Shown here piece after piece: positions 16,066 through 23,483 of a stretch of DNA of 64,000 bases. Source of the stretch: Christensenella massiliensis (GTDB taxonomy: Bacteria; Bacillota; Clostridia; Christensenellales; Christensenellaceae); assembly GCA_900155415.1 (NCBI GenBank), contig LT700187.1, positions 2,418,001 to 2,482,000 of the forward strand, read 5' to 3'. The notes under the pieces are model-generated. The model made no database searches. It was not told the DNA's origin and worked only from the letters and a program-made list of their open reading frames with translations. The position numbers and the translations under genes were made by a program. Numbering within the stretch: the stretch's first letter is position 1; every line of letters begins with the position of its first letter.

Positions 16066-17066
16066 ACTTATTTCTCGCAGGGATTGTTGAATATCTTATC
16101 CCGTCTGCCCTCATACGGCGCCTTGATGATCAGCGGCTTCAGGAACGCCGATACTTTCTCGACTCCGTCCCCTACGCTCATCGTCACATCTTCATGCTCA
16201 TAACTCAATACATAATCATACCCTACCAGCGACAGCTCCGTGATCACTTTCTTCCACGGTACGCTCCCCCAGCCCGGTATCCGGAACCGGAACGTCCTGT
16301 CTATCCTCTGCCAGTCTCCCTGCATCAGGATCCCGCCATACTGGATGTTGTGCTCCACGATCTCTCCGTCCTTCGCATGTACGTGGAAGATCCTGTCCCC
16401 AAGCTCGTCCACGAAGTTCTCGATCCGCAGCCCCAGATAGATCAGGTTCGCCGGGTCCATGTTGAACCCCAGGCACGGATGTCCGTCTACCAGCTCGATC
16501 GCTCTCTTCGCCGTGTGGATATCATAGATAAAGTTGTTCGGATGCGGCTCTACTGCGAACTTCACCCCATATTCCTTGAACTTATCCAGTATCGGCGTGA
16601 AGTATTTTACAAAATCGCGCTCCATCATCTCCCAGCCCTGCGGGCACGGAAACGGGAAATATCTTCCCCAGTTCGTTACTCCCGTGAATCCGTTCACCAC
16701 CGGCACTCCAAGCGCATTCGCCGCCTGCGCCGTCTTCAGCAGGCTCTCTGTTCCATATTTGATCTTTTCTTCCTTCGTGCCTTTATACAGCCCGTCCGTG
16801 TCTTCTCCCCACGGCCCCAATATCAGCAGCGAATCCGCATGGTTCGACAGCGCCGAGATCGTGATCCCATAGCCCGACAGCATCTTCTTCAGCTTTTCCG
16901 CATTGTTCCCCTTCAGGATCTCGTCGCAGTCGAACTGCCCGTTCCCTATATACGCCGGGATCTCCATCATCTCATACCCATGCTCACACATGATCTTCGC
17001 TACTTCTTCCAAGCTCAGGTGCGCATAGTTTGCCGCAAAGAATCCTAACTTCATCTCGTTACCTCC
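16066..17066. repeat. 1-kb direct repeat, right copy
   Basis: Partner of 96-1096 in the same orientation, covering the isomerase gene, its ribosome site and a few bases beyond the stop. Flanks differ immediately outside. Confidence 0.93.
16068..17054 (-). CDS. Sugar phosphate isomerase/epimerase, TIM-barrel family (copy 2)
   Basis: The encoded 328 residues are identical to those of 98-1084; metal ligands E169, D200, H224/H226 and E286 apply. The ATG at 17054 has a GGAGGT site. Here the gene is the middle member of an operon with a DeoR-type repressor 36 bases upstream and a flavin reductase downstream, whereas copy 1 has its own promoter and precedes an alcohol dehydrogenase. Two silent differences in about 1 kb mean a very recent duplication or ongoing gene conversion. 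Confidence 0.9.
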   Translation of the reverse strand: MKLGFFAANYAHLSLEEVAKIMCEHGYEMMEIPAYIGNGQFDCDEILKGNNAEKLKKMLSGYGITISALSNHADSLLILGPWGEDTDGLYKGTKEEKIKYGTESLLKTAQAANALGVPVVNGFTGVTNWGRYFPFPCPQGWEMMERDFVKYFTPILDKFKEYGVKFAVEPHPNNFIYDIHTAKRAIELVDGHPCLGFNMDPANLIYLGLRIENFVDELGDRIFHVHAKDGEIVEHNIQYGGILMQGDWQRIDRTFRFRIPGWGSVPWKKVITELSLVGYDYVLSYEHEDVTMSVGDGVEKVSAFLKPLIIKAPYEGRRDKIFNNPCEK

Positions 17067-17090
17067 GTATTCTTTATATTTATTAAAAAT

Positions 17091-17873
17091 TTACTTTTTT
17101 TCTTCGCAATCAAAGATATCCATGATCACATTATCAGATTGAAGCATTTCCTGATAACGTGGCTCCAGTTTTCTATCCGTGATCAAAACGTCGCATGCGT
17201 CGATGCCGGTAAGCTTCACCGGCCCGTTCTTTTCAAATTTCGTATGGTCGACTACGCAAAACGTTTTCTGACTTACCTGCATCATATTCTTTTTAAAGGC
17301 GGCTTCATTCATGCTGCAGTCTGAAAGCCCGTATTCAAGCGATATCCCATAGCAGGAAATAAAGGCTTTGGACGGGATGAACTCGGTATGCATATAGTCT
17401 GCGATCGAGCCGGTAAGATACATTTTTTCCTTGTGCAAAACGCCGCCGCTGCTGATCACCGTCACCTGATTTTCAAGTGTAGCCGCTAAATGTAATACAT
17501 CTACCGAATTTGTAAGCAGAGTCACATTCGCATCCTGTTGAATAAAACGAATCAGATTCAGCAAGGTCGTACTGTTGTCTACAAAAATCGTATCTCCCTC
17601 TTCAATAAATTCCGCTGCCTTTTTGCATAGCTTTATTTTTTCCTTATAATGCTGCTTTACCCGCAAAGAATGCAGTGTATCTGCTTCTTTCTTTTCGGCG
17701 AGTACTGCTCCGCCATGCGTTCGCTGCAGGACTCCCTGCATCTCAAGCTCTTTCAGGTCCCTGCGAATCGTTTCAGGCACAACTCTCAGCATCTGCGCAA
17801 GCTCGCTTACTTCTGCCTGTCCCTTTGCTTCCAAAAGACCGACTATCTTGCTTTTGCGCTCAACTGCCAGCAT
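17091..17873 (-). CDS. DeoR-family transcriptional repressor (regulator 2)
   Basis: A 260-residue regulator. The winged helix (PETIRRDLKELEMQGVLQRT followed by HGGAV, about residues 33-57) and the DeoRC sensor (IFVDNSTTLLNLIRF, LLTNSVDVLHLA) are clear. It differs widely from regulator 1, so it senses another effector. The start has ATAGGAGGT upstream. It heads an operon with isomerase copy 2 and the flavin reductase and probably represses its own promoter through the A/C-rich sequence at 17933-17951. A similar A/C-rich stretch downstream of the isomerase copy 1 promoter suggests it also controls that gene. Confidence 0.88.
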   Translation of the reverse strand: MLAVERKSKIVGLLEAKGQAEVSELAQMLRVVPETIRRDLKELEMQGVLQRTHGGAVLAEKKEADTLHSLRVKQHYKEKIKLCKKAAEFIEEGDTIFVDNSTTLLNLIRFIQQDANVTLLTNSVDVLHLAATLENQVTVISSGGVLHKEKMYLTGSIADYMHTEFIPSKAFISCYGISLEYGLSDCSMNEAAFKKNMMQVSQKTFCVVDHTKFEKNGPVKLTGIDACDVLITDRKLEPRYQEMLQSDNVIMDIFDCEEKK

Positions 17874-17932
17874 TGTTGCACCTCCTATCTCTCAAATATT
17901 CCTATCCATTGTTGTTTGGAATTGTTGATTTT

Positions 17933-17986
17933 GGTTTGTTTTTGTTTGTTTAATGCTATGATACAACAAAAAACCACATTCGTCAA
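17933..17986 (-). promoter_or_regulatory. Promoter and A/C-rich candidate operator of regulator 2 operon
   Basis: Minus strand: TTGACG (17986-17981), 17 bases, TATCAT (17963-17958). Right after the -10 is AAACAAACAAAAACAAACC (17951-17933), with more ACAAC repeats to 17911. The layout is like that at 1155-1226. Confidence 0.7.
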
Positions 17987-18034
17987 CCTTTATTTTTGAA
18001 ATATTTCTATAATATTTTCCCTATTAATATAGAA

Positions 18035-18075
18035 GCAAAAAAACAGCGGAAATATCTGCTATACTTCCGCTGTTT
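18035..18075 (-). terminator. Terminator of the URO-D family gene
   Basis: Perfect 11-bp stem AAACAGCGGAA / TTCCGCTGTTT (18041-18075), followed on the minus strand by a T run. Confidence 0.8.
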
Positions 18076-18119
18076 ATTCTTTGTTACAAAGCATTTTCCT
18101 GCTTTACCGGCAGCCTTAT

Positions 18120-19145
18120 TTATCCAACGTTTGCATGAGCCGCATGAATCATGGCATCTATATTCTCTTCCGGCGTGATCGGCGGAAGATCGCAGCCCGG
18201 CATCATGACATATCCTCCCTGCAGGCCCCCTTCTTCCGCAAGCTTCAGACAGATATCATAGATTTCCTCCGGAGTTTTTTCGTTCATAACAGATACGGTT
18301 CCCATATTTCCAAAAATCGCAAAATCTTTATTTGCAAGCATCATTGCCGTTTTGATATCGACAGAGTCCAACGAAAATCCATCGATCCCGCACCCTCTCA
18401 GCGGCTTGATCCGTTCTTGTGTATTCCCGCATATATGGAGCAGCTTTATTGCGGCTTCATCCCCTATCAGCCCGGTAAGCTTCCTGATAGAGGGGAGCGA
18501 ATATTTCCCGAACATTTCCGGACTGATCAAATCTCCCGATGAAGAAGGATCGCCAATAAAAATAGTATCCGCACCAGCCTGCAAAAAGATATGGAAAAAT
18601 TCATAGCACACACGGACTGAAAAATCCAACAGTGGCCAAACAGCGATTTCATCACTATACAGCTCCATCATAAAATCTGTAATACCAATCAACTGCGACG
18701 CAAGTGTAAACGGTCCTATATAATTGATCGCAATACAGCGTTCCTTGCCAAAAATTTTAACGATCTCCTCTGTTTGGCACAGCATCGCCTGAATGCCGGT
18801 ATCTTCCAACAATCGCTCTGAAATTTTCACCCGATCAAATCGTTCAACATCGTTTATGCTTTTGATGAGCGGCTCTAAAACCTCCGGGCATCTTCCTTGT
18901 GTATCACCTCCCAAGGCACGGATCGCTAAATTATAGCATGCCGGTGCAGGCCAGACGATATCTGTCTGGAAGCGGTCATAATATTCACAAATCAACTCCG
19001 CTCCCCAATCTTCCATGGCGAACAGTTCCCCATAGGAAATTCCTTTCTGATAAACGAGCCACGCACCGCCGTCTATAAAAGCTACCGGTGTTCTCGGCAC
19101 CTTTTGAAAATGAACTGCACGCGTTATGACTTCCTTTCCCGTCAT
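18120..19145 (-). CDS. Uroporphyrinogen decarboxylase-family protein, probable methyltransferase (MtaA/CmuA-like)
   Basis: A 341-residue TIM barrel of the URO-D superfamily. The zinc-type motif of the MtaA/MtbA methylcobamide methyltransferase branch is present: H237-x-C239 in LLHICGNT and C318 in MMPGCDLP. True HemE lacks these ligands and there are no haem genes nearby. The family moves methyl groups between a corrinoid protein and coenzyme M or another thiol, or demethylates O- or N-methyl substrates. No corrinoid protein gene is adjacent, so the partner must be elsewhere. It is a single-gene unit with its own promoter and terminator. Start: ATG after GAGAGGAGAA. Confidence 0.8.
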   Translation of the reverse strand: MTGKEVITRAVHFQKVPRTPVAFIDGGAWLVYQKGISYGELFAMEDWGAELICEYYDRFQTDIVWPAPACYNLAIRALGGDTQGRCPEVLEPLIKSINDVERFDRVKISERLLEDTGIQAMLCQTEEIVKIFGKERCIAINYIGPFTLASQLIGITDFMMELYSDEIAVWPLLDFSVRVCYEFFHIFLQAGADTIFIGDPSSSGDLISPEMFGKYSLPSIRKLTGLIGDEAAIKLLHICGNTQERIKPLRGCGIDGFSLDSVDIKTAMMLANKDFAIFGNMGTVSVMNEKTPEEIYDICLKLAEEGGLQGGYVMMPGCDLPPITPEENIDAMIHAAHANVG

Positions 19146-19206
19146 GCCGCTTCTCCTCTCATTCCATTATAAAATCATCCGCGAAAACCATTTAGAAATT
19201 ACCTTT

Positions 19207-19235
19207 ATATTAGAGCTGCTTTTCAGCCATGTCAA
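19207..19235 (-). promoter_or_regulatory. Sigma-A promoter of the URO-D family gene
   Basis: Minus strand: TTGACA (19235-19230), 17-base spacer, TAATAT (19212-19207). Confidence 0.75.
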
Positions 19236-19576
19236 TCAAAAAACAATTTATATCACAATATTGTCTTATTTATATCATTATATAGCTCTTTTTCTGTTGT
19301 TTATATTTTTTCTGCTGTCTATATTGGTCCTATCAATATAATAATGATTGCCGTATTCGTTTCAGCCAAAAGCAATTTGCGCAGCCAAAGCACACAGCAT
19401 GTCGCCGTTACGATTCTGTGATATGGAACTTCTTCCGCGCTCATGCCTCAAGGCTTTCACTTATGAGGTTCCGCAGACACGAAACACACAGGGGAAAGCC
19501 TATATGGTTTCTCATGCTTCGATTTTTGTAAATAAAAAACGGAGCAAGCGTGATTGCTTGCTCTGGCATGGAATAC
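19236..19576. other. Gene-free stretch
   Basis: I see no convincing gene. The left part is very AT-rich; from about 19346 composition rises and a stem GGAGCAAGC / GCTTGCTCT lies near 19541-19565, resembling the GGAGCA-containing stem of repeat B at about 20022-20045. Confidence 0.4.
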
Positions 19577-19720
19577 CCTACCAAATCTGAACGCATCACT
19601 TATACCAAAATGCGCCGAAGGCACGCACCCGCAAAAAAGCCGGTAGGCACGCAAGGAAAAAAGCCGAGTAAGGGACGATCGAATGTTTTTTCTCTGGGAG
19701 CGCAGTTTGCTGCAACGTTG
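19577..19720. repeat. Intergenic repeat A (truncated)
   Basis: Starts CCTACCAAAT and continues through a GC-rich segment, CCGCAAAAAAG, a GGTAG motif, AGGGA and CGAATGTTTTTT. The same string of landmarks occurs in repeat B, but A lacks the inner part and the 3' half of the closing stem. Confidence 0.65.
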
Positions 19721-19840
19721 TAGAGATGAGGGGAGTCCCGCCTAAAGACGAACCGAAATTGCTTCGCAATTTGATTCTCCTCCCGTTTTCGTCAAAATAA
19801 AATTACCGCGCTGACGCGCGGCAATTTCATTTTGGGTACA

Positions 19841-20060
19841 CCTGCCAAATATGAACTCCAACTTGCAACAAGCGCGCCGCAGGCGCATACCCGCAAGAAA
19901 GTGGTAGCGACAGCGAACCGTCGCGAGGGCGTTTACAACCGAGCAGGTGAGCCAAGCGGGCTTTCTTGCGGAAGAGGAGGAGCAAGGGAGCGGGCGAATG
20001 TTTTTCTTTGAAAAAGAAAAACGGAGCAAAGCGGACTCTGCTCCGACGTGGCGAAGTCTT
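19841..20060. repeat. Intergenic repeat B with a structured core (19891-19971)
   Basis: Begins CCTGCCAAAT. The core is closed by an 11-bp perfect stem CCGCAAGAAAG / CTTTCTTGCGG. Inside are TGGTAGC, ACAGCG, a GCGA/TCGC hairpin, GTTTACAA (19931-19938) and CAAGCG just before the closing strand. A second palindrome (GTTTTTCTTT / AAAGAAAAAC) and GGAGCA...TGCTCC follow. No credible protein. Confidence 0.7.
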
Positions 20061-20146
20061 ACGAAATTGATATTTGTTTTCGGGATATAAAAAATTCGCA
20101 AACCACTTACGCTTATCGAATATGATCTAAACTATTGATTTCGAAA

Positions 20147-20227
20147 CCGAGAAAAGTTGGTAGCACAGCGGAGGCGTTATGTCCGCGTTTACAAGGGCAT
20201 AGCCGCAGCAAGCGTGACTTTTCTCGG
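20147..20227. ncRNA. Candidate structured RNA element C (same fold as core of repeat B)
   Basis: An 11-bp perfect stem CCGAGAAAAGT / ACTTTTCTCGG encloses TGGTAGC, ACAGCG, a GCGGA/TCCGC hairpin, GTTTACAA (20187-20194) and CAAGCG. Aligned to core B through the fixed TGGTAGC, five of the eleven closing pairs differ on both sides yet still pair. The coding strand is undetermined and I know no matching RNA family. Confidence 0.5.
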
Positions 20228-20253
20228 AAAAGGAGCATCAGCGGCATAAGACA

Positions 20254-20283
20254 ATGACCCCATCGCTTTTGCGATGGGGTCAT
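20254..20283 (-). terminator. Hairpin after the tRNA array
   Basis: Perfect 13-bp stem ATGACCCCATCGC / GCGATGGGGTCAT with a TTTT loop, 23 bases beyond tRNA-Cys. The T run is missing, so it may be a processing or termination stem. Confidence 0.55.
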
Positions 20284-20305
20284 GTCAAGGTCGCTTGATG
20301 CGACG

Positions 20306-20379
20306 TGGAGGCGCCACCCAGATTTGAACTGGGGGTGAGGGCTTTGCAGGCCCCTGCCTTACCACTTGGCTATGGCGCC
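20306..20379 (-). tRNA. tRNA-Cys (anticodon GCA), CCA encoded
   Basis: Acceptor GGCGCCA / TGGCGCC, anticodon loop CTGCAAA, T loop TTCAAAT, discriminator T. Last of four tRNAs in one transcript. Confidence 0.95.
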
Positions 20380-20382
20380 ATA

Positions 20383-20457
20383 TGGAGCGGAAGACGAGAT
20401 TCGAACTCGCGACATTCGCCTTGGCAAGGCGACGCTCTACCACTGAGCCACTCCCGC
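20383..20457 (-). tRNA. tRNA-Gly (anticodon GCC), CCA encoded
   Basis: Acceptor GCGGGAG / CTTCCGC, anticodon loop TTGCCAA, T loop TTCGAAT. Three bases from tRNA-Cys. Confidence 0.95.
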
Positions 20458-20498
20458 GTCTGTTCCCTCCTAAACACAGAGGTTTAAAAGGGATTCTA

Positions 20499-20575
20499 TG
20501 GCGACCTGGAAGAGACTCGAACTCTCGACCTCTAGCGTGACAGGCTAGCGTTCTAACCAACTGAACTACCAGGCC
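20499..20575 (-). tRNA. tRNA-Asp (anticodon GTC), CCA encoded
   Basis: Acceptor GGCCTGG / CCAGGTC, anticodon loop CTGTCAC, T loop TTCGAGT. Confidence 0.95.
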
Positions 20576-20587
20576 ATAAAAACTGAA

Positions 20588-20663
20588 TGGTGGGAGTAAC
20601 AGGGCTCGAACCTGTGACCCTCTGCTTGTAAGGCAGATGCTCTCCCAGCTGAGCTATACTCCC
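20588..20663 (-). tRNA. tRNA-Val (anticodon TAC), CCA encoded
   Basis: Acceptor GGGAGTA / TACTCCC, anticodon loop CTTACAA, T loop TTCGAGC. First tRNA of the array. Confidence 0.95.
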
Positions 20664-20699
20664 ACACATCACATGCGCTAACTCAACAGCGCGTTTATT

Positions 20700-20728
20700 A
20701 TTTTATTATAAATGAACCTTTATGTCAA
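20700..20728 (-). promoter_or_regulatory. Promoter of the tRNA array
   Basis: Minus strand: TTGACA (20728-20723), 17 bases, TAAAAT (20705-20700), about 35 bases ahead of tRNA-Val. Confidence 0.75.
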
Positions 20729-20773
20729 GTTCTTTTATTAAGTTTTTAGAAATTTCTTTTCTCAAAACAAATC

Positions 20774-21055
20774 TCATTCTTCCTCAGGCTCTTCTTCATA
20801 ATAAAGCTGTTGGAAAATTTCCCATAACTCGTCAAGCTCTGCCTCCGTCTCGATCGGCAAATAGACGTCTCCATCCTCATCTTCCTTGATGCGCATGATC
20901 AAAACTTCTCCTACATCAAACTCTTCCATTTTCTCAATAGGCGTGAATGCAACATAAAATTCATCATCCACTTCAAAAGTAAGCAGATGCTCAAATTTCA
21001 GTACATTTCCCTCTTCGTCCTGCATTTCGATCAAGTCCATCTCTTCTTCTTTCAT
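20774..21055 (-). CDS. DUF1292 family protein (YrzB-like)
   Basis: A small (93-residue), very acidic protein: MKEEEMDLIEMQDEEGNVLK, then FEHLLTFEVDDEFYVAF and a Glu-rich tail. It belongs to the DUF1292 family, whose genes commonly sit beside ruvX and ireB in Firmicutes, as here. The start at 21055 is chosen for its AGGAGGAAGAA site; an earlier in-frame start would overlap ruvX. Biochemical role unknown. Confidence 0.85.
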   Translation of the reverse strand: MKEEEMDLIEMQDEEGNVLKFEHLLTFEVDDEFYVAFTPIEKMEEFDVGEVLIMRIKEDEDGDVYLPIETEAELDELWEIFQQLYYEEEPEEE

Positions 21056-21065
21056 TTCTTCCTCC

Positions 21066-21476
21066 TCATAAACTATCCATATATCCCTGCAGGATATAGA
21101 TGGCAGCAATCTTATCTACGACCGCTTTACGCTTCTTCCGGCTCATATCCGCTTCAAGAAGCGTTTTATGCGCGCTTTTCGTCGTTAATCTTTCGTCCCA
21201 GTAAACGAGCCTGCGGCCACTGGCTTCTTTCAGCTTTTCCGCAAACTCCTGCACTTTTTCAGCCTGCTCACCCAGCGTTCCATTCATATTTTTGGGCAGA
21301 CCCACAACGAGTGTATCGACCCCATATTTATCCATCATATCGCAAAAATATTCGATATCTGCTTTTTCATCCACCCGCTTATAGGTTTCAACGCCCTGCG
21401 CCGTGATCATCAAAAGGTCGGAAAGCGCCACGCCAATGCGTACATCGCCCACATCCAAACCAAGTACTCTTCCCAC
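21066..21476 (-). CDS. ruvX: RuvX/YqgF, putative pre-16S rRNA nuclease
   Basis: A 136-residue RNase H-like protein. Catalytic acidic residues are visible: Asp in VLGLDVGDVRIG near the N-terminus, Glu in YWDERLTT and Asp in AVVDKIAAIYIL. The family finishes the 5' end of 16S rRNA. I place the start at a GTG (21476) with AAGGAG six bases upstream; an ATG at 21497 would have no site. It lies between DUF1292 and ireB, separated from ireB by a terminator-like hairpin. Confidence 0.9.
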   Translation of the reverse strand: MGRVLGLDVGDVRIGVALSDLLMITAQGVETYKRVDEKADIEYFCDMMDKYGVDTLVVGLPKNMNGTLGEQAEKVQEFAEKLKEASGRRLVYWDERLTTKSAHKTLLEADMSRKKRKAVVDKIAAIYILQGYMDSL

Positions 21477-21495
21477 GCTTTGCTCCTTTACGTAC

Positions 21496-21535
21496 AAAAA
21501 ATCACGCCTGAACGTGAAAGAATCAGGCGTGATTT
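21496..21535 (-). terminator. Terminator between ireB and ruvX
   Basis: Perfect 13-bp stem AAATCACGCCTGA / TCAGGCGTGATTT, then six T residues on the minus strand. ruvX begins only about 20 bases further, so read-through is probably used. Confidence 0.8.
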
Positions 21536-21542
21536 AGTTGTC

Positions 21543-21797
21543 CTACATCTGCTTGATATAGTAACTCACTAATTCTTCAAGCAATTCATCGCGATCTACA
21601 CTCGCAATCAAAGACCGCGCATTTTTATATCCCGTTACGTAAGTCGGGTCTCCTGAAACGATATAACCGATCAGTTGATTGACCGGATCATACCCTTTCT
21701 CGCGCATCGCCTCACTGACGATCCTAATAATACCGCGAACAGGGTTTTCCAGCTCTTTATCAAAGTTGAACTGCATCGTCTTATCAAAATCTGACAT
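21543..21797 (-). CDS. ireB: IreB family regulatory protein (UPF0297, YrzL)
   Basis: An 84-residue protein, full family length. The N-terminal DKTMQFNF contains the conserved threonine segment that the PASTA kinase phosphorylates in Enterococcus IreB; NPVRGIIRIVSEAMREKGY and DPTYVTGYKNARSLI are family blocks. In that system it modulates cell-wall stress and cephalosporin tolerance. It heads the ireB-ruvX-DUF1292 set. Confidence 0.9.
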   Translation of the reverse strand: MSDFDKTMQFNFDKELENPVRGIIRIVSEAMREKGYDPVNQLIGYIVSGDPTYVTGYKNARSLIASVDRDELLEELVSYYIKQM

Positions 21798-21864
21798 TGA
21801 CCCGCCTCCCTCACTTCAAACTGCCTGTCTTCATTATACAACAGACTGTATCAGAAGTAAATCG

Positions 21865-22233
21865 CTATTTGTTCTGCATAAGCACTTTATGAAGCGCTGC
21901 TTTCAGCGCATCTTCCGCCAAAAGCGAACAATGCACTTTTTCAGCCGGCATTCCGCCAAGCTCGTCTACGATGTCGTTTTTCGTGATTTTCAACGCCTCT
22001 TCGATCGTCTTTCCTTTGACCATATCGGTCAATACGCTCGAACTGGCGATTGCCGCAGCGCAGCCGTATGTCTGAAACGAAATATCCTTAATGATATCAC
22101 CATCCATTTTGAGATAAACCGTCGTCGTATCTCCGCAGGTCGGGCTGCCTGCCTCTCCCACGATATCCGCATCTTCCATAACGCCTACGTTATGAGGTTC
22201 CTGAAAATGTTTGATCAATTTGTCTGTATACAT
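21865..22233 (-). CDS. iscU: Iron-sulfur cluster scaffold IscU/NifU-like
   Basis: A 122-residue scaffold. The three cluster-ligand cysteines are in SPTCGDTTTVYLKMDG, TYGCAAAIASSS and KVHCSLLAEDAL, with the Asp two residues after the first. ATG at 22233 follows AAGGAGA; a longer reading frame upstream would overlap iscS. It is 16 bases downstream of the cysteine desulfurase, the usual partner that supplies sulfur. Confidence 0.93.
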   Translation of the reverse strand: MYTDKLIKHFQEPHNVGVMEDADIVGEAGSPTCGDTTTVYLKMDGDIIKDISFQTYGCAAAIASSSVLTDMVKGKTIEEALKITKNDIVDELGGMPAEKVHCSLLAEDALKAALHKVLMQNK

Positions 22234-22249
22234 ATTTTTCTCCTTTTCT

Positions 22250-23422
22250 TTAAGCGTGCATCTGCTGATAAAGCGGCGAAATCTTCCGCAACCGTTCAGC
22301 AAGCTGCACAAGCTGATTTACTGTATAGTCGATCTGTTCCTTGGTCGTCGTGTCTCCCATCGTGAACCGCAGTGCGCCCTTAGCGATTTCCGGCGGGATC
22401 CCCATCGCAAGCAATACATGCGAGGAAGCCAGCGAACCGCTCGCACACGCCGAACCGCTCGAGCATTCGATCCCCGCAAGATCAAGGCTCAGAAGCGATG
22501 CCTCCGCCTCAATAAACTCCAAAGAGATGTTTACATTATTGCAGAGTCTTTTTTCAGGATGACCGTTCAGCTTTGTATAGGGGATCCTTGTCATGATTTC
22601 ATGGATCATATAATCCCTCAGCTCCGTCAGCCTGCTCTGCGTTTCGTGCAGCGAGGCCGTCGCCATAGACAGCGCCTTTGCAAGTCCTATGATCTCGGGA
22701 ACGTTTTCCGTACCTGCACGCCGTTTGCGTTCCTGTGCCCCGCCGTGCATGAACCGTTCGATCTTTACACCATTCCTAATATACAGCATCCCGATCCCCT
22801 TCGGGCCGTAAAACTTATGTGCCGAAATCGACAGCAGGTCTATATTATCCGCTGCTACATCTAAGGGCAGATGTCCTGCCGCCTGTACCGCGTCCGTATG
22901 GAACAACACCCCCGCCTCTCGGGTCACTTTTCCGATTTCTGCAATCGGATTGATCGTACCTACTTCATTGTTTGCATATACGACCGACACAAGGACCGTA
23001 TCGTCTCGTATCGCATTTTTCACCTGCTCTGCTGTTACCATGCCATATTCATCCACTGGCAGGAAAGTGACGTCATAGCCTTGCTTTTTCAGATACTCCG
23101 CCGTGTCAATGACTGCATGGTGCTCGACCGCCGTGGTGATCAAATGCTTTCCTTTGGCCTTATTTGCCTCCATAACACCTTTTAAGGCCCAATTGTCGCT
23201 TTCCGTTCCACAAGCCGTAAAATAAATCTCGTTGCTATATTTTGCGCCAATACATTTTGCGACTTCTTCCCGCGCGCGGTCAATTGCATTCTTTGCATAT
23301 CTCCCGCTTTCATACAGGCTGGATGGGTTGCCGAAATGCTTTTTATAATAAGGCATCATAGACTCCAGCACTTCATCTTTCACGTAGGTCGTTGCTGCAT
23401 AATCCAAATAAATTCTGTCCAT
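22250..23422 (-). CDS. iscS: Cysteine desulfurase IscS/NifS
   Basis: A 390-residue PLP enzyme taking sulfur from cysteine for Fe-S clusters and thiolated tRNA. N-terminus IYLDYAATT, PLP Schiff-base lysine in SISAHKFYGPKGIG, and the persulfide cysteine in CSSGSACASGS. Start at 23422, seven bases after GAAGG; an upstream ATG (23452) lacks a site. Adjacent iscU completes a minimal ISC pair; no iscR, iscA or hscAB is present here. Confidence 0.94.
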   Translation of the reverse strand: MDRIYLDYAATTYVKDEVLESMMPYYKKHFGNPSSLYESGRYAKNAIDRAREEVAKCIGAKYSNEIYFTACGTESDNWALKGVMEANKAKGKHLITTAVEHHAVIDTAEYLKKQGYDVTFLPVDEYGMVTAEQVKNAIRDDTVLVSVVYANNEVGTINPIAEIGKVTREAGVLFHTDAVQAAGHLPLDVAADNIDLLSISAHKFYGPKGIGMLYIRNGVKIERFMHGGAQERKRRAGTENVPEIIGLAKALSMATASLHETQSRLTELRDYMIHEIMTRIPYTKLNGHPEKRLCNNVNISLEFIEAEASLLSLDLAGIECSSGSACASGSLASSHVLLAMGIPPEIAKGALRFTMGDTTTKEQIDYTVNQLVQLAERLRKISPLYQQMHA

Positions 23423-23483
23423 AGCAATACCTTCTTTGTTCAAAATTTTCATCCGGTTAATTTATAAACCGGTCACTTTTTTC

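Noticed and set aside
96-17066. The 1-kb repeat considered as an insertion sequence or composite transposon
   Set aside because: The repeat encodes an isomerase, not a transposase, has no terminal inverted repeats that I can see, and no transposase or integrase lies between the copies.
19742-20101. 119-codon minus-strand frame in the intergenic repeats
   Set aside because: It runs through the repeat and the closing stem of the RNA-like element, has no ribosome site, and a related fragment occurs in the other repeat; more likely a by-product of the repeat.
20285-20560. Frames across the tRNA-Cys/Gly/Asp array
   Set aside because: They are translations of tRNA genes.
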